Origin: Pseudanabaena sp. FACHB-1998
GTDB lineage: Bacteria > Cyanobacteriota > Cyanobacteriia > Pseudanabaenales > Pseudanabaenaceae
Direction: 5' to 3'
DNA: 64,000 bases
Assembly: GCF_014696355.1 (NCBI RefSeq)
Contig: NZ_JACJQA010000009.1
Location: 1-64,000, forward strand
Shown in pieces: positions 26,879 to 35,062 of the stretch. Within the stretch, counting starts at the first letter, position 1; each line of letters begins with the position of its first letter. The position numbers and the translations under genes were made by a program. The notes under the pieces are model-generated. The model was not told the origin of the DNA, searched no databases, and was given only the letters and a program-made list of their open reading frames with translations.

Positions 26879-27091
26879 CTAAGCGTTGATAGCTTCAGTA
26901 CTAACTGAGTTTTTCCAGCCTCTAGGCATTTTTAAATCATCGGGATCAACATAGTGACAAGCATAGTCATCTAAGCAAATTAATGCCCAACCATTGCCAT
27001 CAATATTGACCAATTTATAAGAAGCTTCCAAAACAAAAAAGCCTTTGTGGTTGCGGGTATCGGGCTTGACTCTGACGTTATCTAAAATCAT
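26879..27091 (-). CDS. Small conserved protein, unknown function
   Basis: 70 residues: MILDNVRVKPDTRNHKGFFVL opens, then ASYKLVNIDGNGWALICLDDYACHYVDPDDL. There is no signal peptide or membrane segment; the pattern of alternating hydrophobics suggests a small beta-rich fold. It resembles short cyanobacterial hypothetical proteins but I cannot name a family. A ribosome site (AAGGAAGT on the coding strand) precedes the ATG by a few bases. Confidence 0.65.
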   Translation of the reverse strand: MILDNVRVKPDTRNHKGFFVLEASYKLVNIDGNGWALICLDDYACHYVDPDDLKMPRGWKNSVSTEAINA

Positions 27092-27327
27092 TGTTTTAAC
27101 TTCCTTTAAAAAAATTGGCTGCTTGAAATAAAAAAATTAGTAACTTTAGTCACTTTAGTTACTTATATTTAGGTAGCCTAACACCCTTGACAAAAAACCT
27201 GCGTTAAGTTTTGCTGACAAACATGGAAAAAATGTAAAGTTGCACAAACTTATATAAAGTTATGATGCAGGCTTGACGTTTTTATCTTAATTAAAGTTGA
27301 CAATAATTTTAAAATATCGCTTAAGTT

Positions 27328-27750
27328 TTAGCTTACCACCCAATCTCTGACCTTCTCAAGGGCTTTCCAGTCTGGGCGGCGGCGCAATCCTTCTTCAAAA
27401 TTCTCAACAATTTCTGGCTTAATATCTTTGAGAATCATCAGCCAATTTTGAGCAGCTTCTACCTGTTCGCGTACACCCTTTTGGGATAGCTCAAGCATGG
27501 CGATTGCCAAATTAATGCGACCTTGAGGATCTTCAGGTGCAATCTTTACAGCTTTTTGGGCGGCTTTGAGTGCTAATTTAGCATTGTTATCTAGCAAATA
27601 TAGCCAAGAAAGGCAAATCCAACCGCTAGCAACTTTGGGCTGGCGATCGCATACTTTTTCAAACACAGGAATTAAGGTTGCCGCAGATTCACCTTGCTTG
27701 TAGCGTTCTAAACCTTGAGTGAATAAATCTTCTGCAATTTCTGTATTCAT
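27328..27750 (-). CDS. TPR-repeat protein
   Basis: 140 residues. About two to three tetratricopeptide units: LFTQGLERYKQGESAATLIPVFEKV, then SGWICLSWLYLLDNNAKLALKAAQKAVKIAPEDP, the second closely matching the TPR consensus (A at 8, A at 20, P at 32). The ending KVRDWVVS is polar. A scaffold role is likely; no partner can be inferred. Confidence 0.75.
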   Translation of the reverse strand: MNTEIAEDLFTQGLERYKQGESAATLIPVFEKVCDRQPKVASGWICLSWLYLLDNNAKLALKAAQKAVKIAPEDPQGRINLAIAMLELSQKGVREQVEAAQNWLMILKDIKPEIVENFEEGLRRRPDWKALEKVRDWVVS

Positions 27751-27814
27751 CGAGCGAATCCAATCTTTAAAGCCGTATTTTTTGCCTTAGTGATACTAGC
27801 ATAAGTTAAGTAAT

Positions 27815-27865
27815 AAAACCTATTTTTGGTGACACAGCTTCGTTGTGACACCAAAAATAGATTTT
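27815..27865. repeat. Hairpin upstream of the glycosyltransferase gene
   Basis: AAAACCTATTTTTGGTG pairs with CACCAAAAATAGATTTT with one mismatch around GACACAGCTTCGTTGTGA. It abuts the MITE at 27865. Confidence 0.5.
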
Positions 27866-27959
27866 ATAGCTGTCATCAGCTTAGGTGGGACTTAAGACTC
27901 GCTAAAGAATTGCGGCGCTTTGCAACGCAATTCTTTAGCGGGTGATGGCTACAGCTATA
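27865..27959. mobile_element. MITE-like element with clean TATAGCTGT ends
   Basis: The left end TATAGCTGTCATCA and the right end, inverted, TATAGCTGTAGCCATCA match. The central palindrome is CTAAAGAATTGCG...CGCAATTCTTTAG. It is only about 95 bp with TA at both borders and lies right before a glycosyltransferase start. Confidence 0.65.
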
Positions 27960-27991
27960 TTATGAAATCGTATAAATCTAAGTGCAAAATA

Positions 27992-28771
27992 ATGCATCGT
28001 ATTCCCATTATTAATGTGGGTATTGACACCACTAGTTATGCAGATAGTTGCGATCGCATTGTGAGGCTTTCTCATCAAAATCAATCTGGTTATGTGATTG
28101 CCGCCAATGTTCATGTAGTGATGATGGCTTATTGGGATCGGCAATATCGTCAAGTTTTGGAAAAAGGAGAAATAGTAACTCCTGATGGAATGCCGCTAGT
28201 ATGGGCTTTGAGATTATTGGGGACTAAAAAGCAACAACGGGTCTATGGACCTGATTTGATGTTGGCTTTGTGCGATCGCGCAGTGCTGGAAGATTTATCG
28301 ATTTATTTATTTGGAGCAACTGACGATACGTTAGGGAAATTAGAGCGTAATTTAAAGTTGCGATTTCCTAATTTAGCGATCGCGGGTAAACACGCACCGC
28401 CTTACTTAGAGCTTAATTCGCCTGATTTTGCTTTGCAGTTAGAAACAGATATTAGATTAATTAAAAACTCAGGGGCAAAAATCGTTTTTGTGGCTTTGGG
28501 TTGTCCCAAGCAAGAATTTTGGATGCATGTCGCTCAATACAAATCTCAATATAAATTAGCAGTCGTAATGATCGGTGTGGGTGCTGCCTTTGATTTTCAT
28601 AGTGGTCAGGTGGCTCAGGCTCCTCGCTGGATGATGGCAATGGGTTTGGAATGGCTCTATCGATTTTGCCAAGAACCCAAACGCCTATGGCAACGTTATT
28701 TGATTAATAATCCTATGTTCGTGATTTTGTTCGCAATTCAGTATTTACGGAGGACTCTATTCAAGATGTAA
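27992..28771 (+). CDS. WecG/TagA/CpsF family glycosyltransferase
   Basis: 259 residues from ATG 27992 (an in-frame ATG at 27962 is possible; anything upstream is in the MITE). GT26-type enzymes transfer N-acetylmannosamine-like sugars to a lipid-linked acceptor. Hallmarks: GYVIAANVHVVMMAYWDRQY, ILTPDGMPLVWA-type block VTPDGMPLVWALRLLG, YLFGATDD, VALGCPKQEFWMH, and GVGAAFDFHSGQVAQAPRWM. It is followed 163 bases later by a polyprenyl-phosphate sugar transferase, consistent with one surface-polysaccharide pathway. Its last codon lies in a hairpin. Confidence 0.92.
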   Translation: MHRIPIINVGIDTTSYADSCDRIVRLSHQNQSGYVIAANVHVVMMAYWDRQYRQVLEKGEIVTPDGMPLVWALRLLGTKKQQRVYGPDLMLALCDRAVLEDLSIYLFGATDDTLGKLERNLKLRFPNLAIAGKHAPPYLELNSPDFALQLETDIRLIKNSGAKIVFVALGCPKQEFWMHVAQYKSQYKLAVVMIGVGAAFDFHSGQVAQAPRWMMAMGLEWLYRFCQEPKRLWQRYLINNPMFVILFAIQYLRRTLFKM

Positions 28772-28817
28772 TTTTTTGAAGCTAGGCTTTGCCTAGCTTC
28801 AAAAAATTACATCTTGA
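28761..28817. terminator. Hairpin covering the stop of the glycosyltransferase gene
   Basis: Perfect 27-bp arms starting TCAAGATGTAATTTTTTGAA, loop TTT. The TAA stop (28769-28771) is in the left arm. Confidence 0.7.
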
Positions 28818-28934
28818 ATGCCTGCATTTCCTCAAGGGCTAAATAATTATTAAATTTGGGCAAGATAATCTTTAAGGATTGAAGAAAGAATTTTGTGAAG
28901 CAGTCAAACTCAGGCTAAGAGTAATAAGAGGGAT

Positions 28935-30389
28935 ATGAGAGTGAGTAGCGATCGCCAGCCAACCGAAAAAATAACTAAAAAGAAAGATATTCGGGCTGGC
29001 AACCAGACTAAACGCTGGAATATGTGGGAATTTAATTGGTTAAGAGGCTTGTTACTAATTTGTAGTGATATTTTAGGTTTGGGAATAGTTTGGAAAGCCT
29101 CACTGAGTTTTAATCAAGTTTTTTCGCCTTTGCCTCCTGCGTTAAATTGGGGAGAGTTTGGAGGTTTAACGGGCTTGTTTTGGGCTTTTGCGGCAGTAAT
29201 TGTGACTGTATTTGCCTATCACAATTTTTATCGTGGTGAGTCACAATGGCGTAATTACGTCAAACAAGCTCAAGTAATCAGCAGTGTATATATGTCATCG
29301 CTGGTGATTAGCTATTTTTATGATCCGACCATTGATGCTCCGCGATCGCTCTTTTTCCCAGCGTGGCTAGGCAGCGTCGTCATGATTATCGGACTTAGAC
29401 TATTGCTAACTTTGCTCATTGACCAATTTCCGATCGCGCAACCCCATACGCCCGTTTTTGTGATTGCGCCGAGTAATCGTCTTTCTCTTTTAGCAAATGT
29501 GATTGAAAAGAGAACAGGCTATAAAGTTGTGGGCGTTCTTGCTTCTTCCTTAGCTAATTCTTCCCATTCGATGCAAGCAATTCTGAATTCAGGAGCGAAG
29601 GAAGTCATAGCGGAAGGTTTGCCTGAAACTCAGTTAGCTTCTCAACTTTATTGGCAGTTACGCAATGCAGGGATTGGATTGCGTCTAATTCCTTCTAGTT
29701 TAATGCTATTACATCGGCGGGGAACACCTGAGATTTTTGCCTCTATGCCGATGATTAGAATTGAATCTCCTCTCTTGGCTAATTGGGAATATATCTTTAA
29801 ACGTATTTTCGATTTTAGTGCGGCTTTTCTGGGCTTAATTCTAATCTCACCAATATTTATGGCGATCGCGATCGCGATCAAAGCTAGCTCAAAAGGAAGC
29901 GTATTTTATACCCAAGATCGGATCGGCTTACAAGGTCAGTCCTTTCGCATGTGGAAGTTTCGCAGTATGTTTATGGATGCCGATCGCCGCCAATCAGAAC
30001 TAGAACATCTCAATAAAAGTTCCGATGGAGTCATGTTCAAAATTGAACACGATCCACGCATTATTCCCATCGGACGTTTTTTGCGCTATACCAGCTTGGA
30101 TGAATTGCCGCAATTATTTAACGTTTTGCTAGGACAAATGAGTTTAGTTGGTCCCCGCCCTTTACCTGTACGCGATGTCGCTCGATTTACGGATTGGCAT
30201 CATACAAGACATTTGGTGATGCCGGGTATCACAGGGCTTTGGCAAATTTCAGGGCGATCGGACTTAGACACCATTGATGATGTTGCTAAGTTAGATCTGT
30301 TTTATATAGATCGGTGGACACTAAACTTTGATTTAGAAATTCTCATTGAAACTGTAAGATTAGTTCTCTTTGGCAAAGGGGCATATTAA
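28935..30389 (+). CDS. Polyprenyl-phosphate sugar transferase (exopolysaccharide initiation)
   Basis: 484 residues. N-terminal membrane helices (five hydrophobic segments, about 35-175) are followed by a nucleotide-binding-like middle part (TPVFVIAPSNRLSLLANVI) and a C-terminal bacterial sugar transferase domain. This domain has the membrane helix IFDFSAAFLGLILISPIFMA, QDRIGLQGQSFRMWKFRSMF, DELPQLFNVLLGQMSLVGPRPLP and PGITGLWQISGRS. Such proteins load the first sugar phosphate onto undecaprenyl phosphate. It pairs with the GT26-type gene just upstream. Confidence 0.92.
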   Translation: MRVSSDRQPTEKITKKKDIRAGNQTKRWNMWEFNWLRGLLLICSDILGLGIVWKASLSFNQVFSPLPPALNWGEFGGLTGLFWAFAAVIVTVFAYHNFYRGESQWRNYVKQAQVISSVYMSSLVISYFYDPTIDAPRSLFFPAWLGSVVMIIGLRLLLTLLIDQFPIAQPHTPVFVIAPSNRLSLLANVIEKRTGYKVVGVLASSLANSSHSMQAILNSGAKEVIAEGLPETQLASQLYWQLRNAGIGLRLIPSSLMLLHRRGTPEIFASMPMIRIESPLLANWEYIFKRIFDFSAAFLGLILISPIFMAIAIAIKASSKGSVFYTQDRIGLQGQSFRMWKFRSMFMDADRRQSELEHLNKSSDGVMFKIEHDPRIIPIGRFLRYTSLDELPQLFNVLLGQMSLVGPRPLPVRDVARFTDWHHTRHLVMPGITGLWQISGRSDLDTIDDVAKLDLFYIDRWTLNFDLEILIETVRLVLFGKGAY

Positions 30390-30424
30390 ATAAAGGCAAG
30401 GCGAAACCTTTTCCTTTATTTAAT
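30385..30424. terminator. Shared hairpin between convergent genes
   Basis: ATTAAATAAAGG ... CCTTTATTTAAT. Both stop codons, 30387-30389 (+) and 30420-30422 (-), lie within the arms. Confidence 0.7.
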
Positions 30425-31421
30425 TTTGGACAGAACCATCGGGCATAATTGTGCCAAATAGATTAGCTTCTGATAAGCTCACCCCGTTAAGATTAGCAAG
30501 ACGCAGATTAGCTTTAACTAAGTTCGTTCCAATTAGAAAAGCCGCATCTAACTTCGCCGAAATTAACTGCGCTCCTATTAAAATAGCTCCGCTCAAATTG
30601 GCATTACTCAATACAGCATCACTCAAAATTGTATCTTCTAAATTACTATCACTAAGATCGGCGTTATTGAGAATAGCGTTACTCAGTACAGCATTTTTAA
30701 GATTTGCATTTTTGAGACTTGCATTACTAAGATTTGCATTACACAAAATTGCATCCACTAAATTAGCAAAACTTAGATTTGCTTGATTAATAGTGGCATT
30801 ATTCAAATCACATTCCTGTAAGTTGGCATTATTTAAATTTGCATGATTAAGTTTGCAATCTGACAAATTAGCATTACTAAGATTAGCAAATTCTAAATTT
30901 GCATTTGTCAAATCACTACGTCGCAAATCGGCATTGGTCAAATTTGCATTACTGAGAATGGAATTACTGAGATTAGTTTCGCTCAAATCAGCATTACTCA
31001 AATCACTTTCATTTAAGTCCGCCCCACTTAAATTCGCTCCATTAAAATAAGCTTCGGTCAGATCCGCACCATGGAGGTTAGCAAGACTCAAATCACATCT
31101 TTGCAAACATGCCTCGCGTAAATGGGCTTTACTCAGATAGGCTCCACTAACTTCTGCGTCTCGTAAGCTAGCTTTGTAAAGATCTGCCTCTTTTAAATTC
31201 GCTTTAACAAGATCGGAGCCACTTAAGTTTGCTCCTAGCAAATTCGCATTAGTGAGGTTAGTCCAACGCAAATTTACACCGCTTAAGTCGGCTTCACGTA
31301 GATTAGCTCGCCTCAAGTTGGCTCCACTCAAGTTGGGAATTATCTCAGGATTTTCTTGTCGCCATCTATTCCAGTTAGCAACTCCTTGTTTCAGTAACGC
31401 AAGATGTTCTGAGTTTCCCAT
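30420..31421 (-). CDS. Pentapeptide-repeat protein
   Basis: 333 residues. After a short head (MGNSEHLALLKQGVANWNRWRQ) almost the whole protein is A(D/N)LxX repeats from NLSGANLRRANLREADL onward, about 55 units. This sequence forms a right-handed square beta helix. No signal peptide or enzymatic domain. The head with LLKQGVxxWNxWR is typical of cyanobacterial members of this family. Function unknown; DNA-gyrase mimicry is known for some others but is not supported here. Plus-strand frames inside are its shadows. Confidence 0.93.
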   Translation of the reverse strand: MGNSEHLALLKQGVANWNRWRQENPEIIPNLSGANLRRANLREADLSGVNLRWTNLTNANLLGANLSGSDLVKANLKEADLYKASLRDAEVSGAYLSKAHLREACLQRCDLSLANLHGADLTEAYFNGANLSGADLNESDLSNADLSETNLSNSILSNANLTNADLRRSDLTNANLEFANLSNANLSDCKLNHANLNNANLQECDLNNATINQANLSFANLVDAILCNANLSNASLKNANLKNAVLSNAILNNADLSDSNLEDTILSDAVLSNANLSGAILIGAQLISAKLDAAFLIGTNLVKANLRLANLNGVSLSEANLFGTIMPDGSVQN

Positions 31422-31491
31422 AGGTCTCTTCCTTTTTACACCATAATCTCGTTGGATATATGACGAGCCAGATTTATGCTAAAAGAGTTAA

Positions 31492-31541
31492 TTTTGAGAG
31501 TAATTCAACTTGTCTAAAGACAAGTTGAATTACTCTCAAAA
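31492..31541. repeat. Palindrome in the region upstream of the ComFB gene
   Basis: Perfect 23-bp arms TTTTGAGAGTAATTCAACTT... and complement with loop TAAA, 70 bases upstream of the divergent pentapeptide gene's start. Confidence 0.6.
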
Positions 31542-31639
31542 TTTCACTAACTTTAGATAGCTCATATTCCTACTAACTGTCGCTATGGGAAACAAGAAAA
31601 AGTCTGAAATTGAATGTTGGTTTATGCGAATTTTTTAGG

Positions 31640-31727
31640 AGAGAAACCAAAAGCCCAGAAGCGAATTGCGGCGCGAAGCGCCGCAATTCGCTTCTGGTTT
31701 GGTGTGCTAACAAGAATGGCAACAGCA
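31640..31727. mobile_element. MITE-like element
   Basis: The right end, inverted, is ATGCTGTTGCCATTCTTGTTAG, matching the family end. The central palindrome has core AATTGCGGCGCGAAGCGCC. The left end is degenerate (TTTTTTAGGAGAGAAACC). The rest of 31422-31876 holds no gene. Confidence 0.55.
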
Positions 31728-31876
31728 TCTCTTGAATGAGCATTAAAATAAAGAAAAAATACTGAGGTTATCAATAAGTTATTAAATTACTTGTTTTCTG
31801 GAGATTAACAGTAATATCTACAGAGGCTACTAAATATAAAGACTTTTAAATATCAAATTTCTAGCAACAAAAAACT

Positions 31877-33139
31877 ATGACTAGCCTCAAAAATGCCCTT
31901 GAGGAAATCGTTGTGGTGGAAGTACAGGAACAACTGAGTTCCCTGAGTCAGTCTGCTCGTCAATCAATTAATCTGAGTGAAGTAGCTGCCTTTGCTTTAA
32001 ATCGACTGCCTGTGCTTTATGCCAGTACCAGTAGAGGTTGGCTCCAACAACGTAAACGCGCCCATAACGAATTACGAAACCAAGTTGTCAGCGCTGTTCA
32101 GCAAGCGATGCTTGGTGTCAAGCGCGATCCGTTGCGGAAATCAACTAAAATCGCGGCTAGCAAAGTAGAAACTCCCGCCCATGTTCTTGCTAGATTGCAA
32201 CAACTTTTTAGCAAGCCTAACTTGTTATGGCAGGAAGTACCCCAAGCTTTTCAGGAAACCTTAACTTTAATTACTCATAAGCCTGAATTTGCAGGTTTAA
32301 GCATTAACGATCGCAACCGATTGCAAGAAATCAAAGGCTACTTACAACGCAAAGGTACTACCAGCTATGAGAACAAGGATTGGCATACTAGTCTTCCTCC
32401 TTTGCCCAATCCTGAGCTTAAATCCTATATTCTTTCAGCTTCCTACTTTCTCATCAATGTCCTAGAGGACTTAGTTCAGCAAGAAGTTACTAATCAACTG
32501 GCTCACATGGCAAATGTCTTGCCCCGCAAGGTAGGCGTAGATGATGTTTGTGCCTATGTCTTAAATCGCTTGCCTCCGATGTATGCCACAACCGAGCAAG
32601 GCGTAGTCTGGCAAAGCCAAAAAGCTAAAGAACAATTAAATAGTCAAATTGAGTCAACGGTGATTCAATCGCTAATGACCTTAGGCAAAATGCCCCGCCG
32701 CCTTACTGATCCCATTCCTTTATTAAAATTTGAAGAGGAATGTGAACTTGCCATTACCGAACTGAGGCAAATGTTTCAAAGAGATGATATTACTTGGCGT
32801 AATTTTGCGGGGCTTGCGGAATATGCGATCGCTTGTCAAAGACAAGGAATGAACTATTGGCGGCAACAATGGCGGATGCTTGGGCAAATATATAGCGAAA
32901 TGTATTTACAACCGGGGGATGCAGAATTATCACTAATTCATAGTTCTGAGGGAGAAATTTTAGTAGTCCGTACCCATACCAAACCCGCCTTTGGATGGCT
33001 TGCCGACAATCCTCGAAATTTAGGTATTAGCACTTTGAGGCTTTTTCCTGCGGTTGCAGAGATTGAACTCTATGCTTCTTTTCTGGATTTCTCAATTTCC
33101 TATACCCGTGAAGAAATGGCAGCCGATGGGATTATTTAA
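31877..33139 (+). CDS. Tandem ComFB-domain protein
   Basis: 420 residues with two ComFB-like domains. The first (about 5-85) contains ALEEIVVVEVQEQL, EVAAFALNRLPVLYASTSRG and NQVVSAVQQAML; the second (about 190-275) repeats it as LEDLVQQEVTNQL, DVCAYVLNRLPPMYATTEQG and SQIESTVIQSLM. A third part (about 300-420) ends in a compact domain with LSLIHSSEGEILVVRTHTKP. ComFB proteins have been reported as cyclic-di-nucleotide receptors in cyanobacteria, influencing cell size and natural competence; that role here is by family only. It follows a repeat-filled promoter region and ends in a terminator. Confidence 0.85.
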   Translation: MTSLKNALEEIVVVEVQEQLSSLSQSARQSINLSEVAAFALNRLPVLYASTSRGWLQQRKRAHNELRNQVVSAVQQAMLGVKRDPLRKSTKIAASKVETPAHVLARLQQLFSKPNLLWQEVPQAFQETLTLITHKPEFAGLSINDRNRLQEIKGYLQRKGTTSYENKDWHTSLPPLPNPELKSYILSASYFLINVLEDLVQQEVTNQLAHMANVLPRKVGVDDVCAYVLNRLPPMYATTEQGVVWQSQKAKEQLNSQIESTVIQSLMTLGKMPRRLTDPIPLLKFEEECELAITELRQMFQRDDITWRNFAGLAEYAIACQRQGMNYWRQQWRMLGQIYSEMYLQPGDAELSLIHSSEGEILVVRTHTKPAFGWLADNPRNLGISTLRLFPAVAEIELYASFLDFSISYTREEMAADGII

Positions 33140-33141
33140 TC

Positions 33142-33172
33142 AGGAAAGGCGGCGCTTTGCGCCGCCTTTCCT
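33142..33172 (+). terminator. Hairpin after the ComFB gene
   Basis: AGGAAAGGCGGCGC-TTT-GCGCCGCCTTTCCT, 2 bases past the stop. Confidence 0.65.
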
Positions 33173-33235
33173 AATTTGGTTTTATAGCGGTAGCATCAGG
33201 TTGTAAAGTAGTGCCATATCTAGAAACTTTTGTCT

Positions 33236-34765
33236 ATGGCTTTTCAACGTGCTAGTGGAATTTTGTTGCATCCGACCTCTTTGCCAAGTAAATTTGGGAT
33301 CGGAGACTTAGGAGAAACCGCCTATCAGTTCATTGAGTTTTTATCGCGCAGTGGTCAAAAACTCTGGCAAGTGCTGCCCCTTGGCCCAACGGGATATGGA
33401 AATTCACCCTATATGAGCTATAGCGCGATCGCAGGTAATCCCTATCTCATTAGTCCAGAGCTTTTAGAAAAGCAGTACTTACTGAAAGAAACGGATTGGG
33501 AAGATATTCCTGATTTTGCGTTAGAGAATGTAGATTTTGAGGTGGTGATCCCCTATAAACGCCAGTTATTAGAGCTTGCCTACGATCGATTCAAACGTGG
33601 TTATGAAGATCAAGACCCGCAAAATCATCATGATATGTATCTCTTACAAGAGAAATTTAAAAGATTTTGTCAAGAGGAATCGGAGTGGTTAGAAGATTAC
33701 GTGCTGTTTATGGCTTTGCATGAGCAGAATCCTGAAATCACATGGAATAAGTGGGAACCCGCGATCGCCCAACGTCAACCTCAAGCATTACAGCAAAAGC
33801 AAGTGGAACTCGCCGATCAGATCGGATTTCATCGATTCTTGCAATTTATCTTTTTTGATCAATGGCTAACGCTCAAAAAATATGCCAACGATCGCCAGAT
33901 TAAAATCATTGGGGACATTCCCATTTATGTCTCACACCATAGCGCTGATGTGTGGGCGAATCCCGATAACTTTTCCCTCGATCCTGAAACCTACGAAGTT
34001 GCGCTGATGGCAGGCGTACCACCAGACTATTTCAGTGCCACAGGTCAGCTATGGGGCAATCCTGTCTATAACTGGGAATATCTTCAAGAAACTGAATTTT
34101 GTTGGTGGATTGATCGCTTCCGCTTTTTAAATCGCTATGTGGATATTATTCGCATTGACCATTTCCGAGGTTTTGAAGCTTTTTGGCAAGTTCCCGCAGG
34201 TGAGGAAACTGCCATTAATGGAGAATGGCAACTTGCCCCCGGGACGGAGCTATTTAATAAACTCAATGAAGTGATGGGTGAGCTACCAATTTTGGCAGAA
34301 GATCTCGGCATCATTACCCCAGAAGTTGAAAAACTTCGTGATGACTTTGCATTTCCGGGAATGCGGGTGCTGATGTTTGCCTTTGGAGGTGGTTCCGACA
34401 ATTTCCACCTACCCCACAACTATGTCCGCAATAGCGTGGTTTACACAGGAACCCATGACAATGACACGGCGGTTGGTTGGTGGCAAAGGGCTAGCAAGTA
34501 CGAAAAGAATTTGTTTTATCGCTATATTGTCGGCTTTGCTACAGGTGAGCCAATCAACTGGGTGTTAATTCGTATGGCACTTGCCTCGGTATCCGTCATA
34601 GCGATCTTGCCTTTACAAGATGTTTTGGGCTTAGATAATAGTGCGCGGATGAATGTCCCCGGAACTGCTACGGGTAATTGGAGTTGGCGCTATAGTGATC
34701 CAAATTTGCTCAACCAAGATTTAAGCGATCGCTTGATCGAAGTCACTCAACTTTACAGCCGCTAA
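33236..34765 (+). CDS. malQ: 4-alpha-glucanotransferase (amylomaltase)
   Basis: GH77 enzyme that moves glucan segments between alpha-1,4 chains in glycogen and maltodextrin metabolism. 509 residues from ATG 33236; a TTG two codons earlier is less likely. Family blocks: RASGILLHPTSLPSKFGIGD, PYMSYSAIAGNP, GDIPIYVSHHSADVWAN, catalytic Asp in IIRIDHFRGF, acid/base Glu in LAEDLG, and YTGTHDNDT near the end. Monocistronic, terminator at 34794-34842. Confidence 0.97.
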   Translation: MAFQRASGILLHPTSLPSKFGIGDLGETAYQFIEFLSRSGQKLWQVLPLGPTGYGNSPYMSYSAIAGNPYLISPELLEKQYLLKETDWEDIPDFALENVDFEVVIPYKRQLLELAYDRFKRGYEDQDPQNHHDMYLLQEKFKRFCQEESEWLEDYVLFMALHEQNPEITWNKWEPAIAQRQPQALQQKQVELADQIGFHRFLQFIFFDQWLTLKKYANDRQIKIIGDIPIYVSHHSADVWANPDNFSLDPETYEVALMAGVPPDYFSATGQLWGNPVYNWEYLQETEFCWWIDRFRFLNRYVDIIRIDHFRGFEAFWQVPAGEETAINGEWQLAPGTELFNKLNEVMGELPILAEDLGIITPEVEKLRDDFAFPGMRVLMFAFGGGSDNFHLPHNYVRNSVVYTGTHDNDTAVGWWQRASKYEKNLFYRYIVGFATGEPINWVLIRMALASVSVIAILPLQDVLGLDNSARMNVPGTATGNWSWRYSDPNLLNQDLSDRLIEVTQLYSR

Positions 34766-34793
34766 TTTAGAGAGCTTGAGGTATCTTGTAATA

Positions 34794-34842
34794 ATCCCAA
34801 AGCCTATGGCGCACGCGCAGCGTGCGCCATAGGCTTTGGGAT
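34794..34842. terminator. Long perfect hairpin after malQ
   Basis: Arms ATCCCAAAGCCTATGGCGCAC... and complement, 23 bp or more around GCG. It begins 29 bases after the stop and has TTTTATATTT on the right. Confidence 0.65.
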
Positions 34843-34890
34843 TTTATATTTAATTACGCTTAAGCCGTTTATTGAGGCTCATAAGATTTA

Positions 34891-34933
34891 ATACCAAAGC
34901 ACAAAATGGGTGTGCCATTTTGTGCTTTGGTAT
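34891..34933. repeat. ATACCAA-bounded palindrome
   Basis: ATACCAAAGCACAAAATGG... and ...CCATTTTGTGCTTTGGTAT, 19-bp arms, loop GTGTG. This is the cleanest single member of the ATACCAA family in the window. Confidence 0.75.
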
Positions 34934-35062
34934 TAGTGTTGCTTGTTACCCCTTTATAATTACAGTCTTGGGAAACTTGACACAAAATTTGATATGACAA
35001 TATATATCTATCATTAAATAAATTTCACAAACGATTCCTATAGGTCGTTTTGCCCCAAAAAA

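Noticed and set aside
30451-31050. Plus-strand frames rich in Leu, Ala and Lys
   Set aside because: Shadows of the pentapeptide-repeat gene on the minus strand; the repetition comes from that gene.
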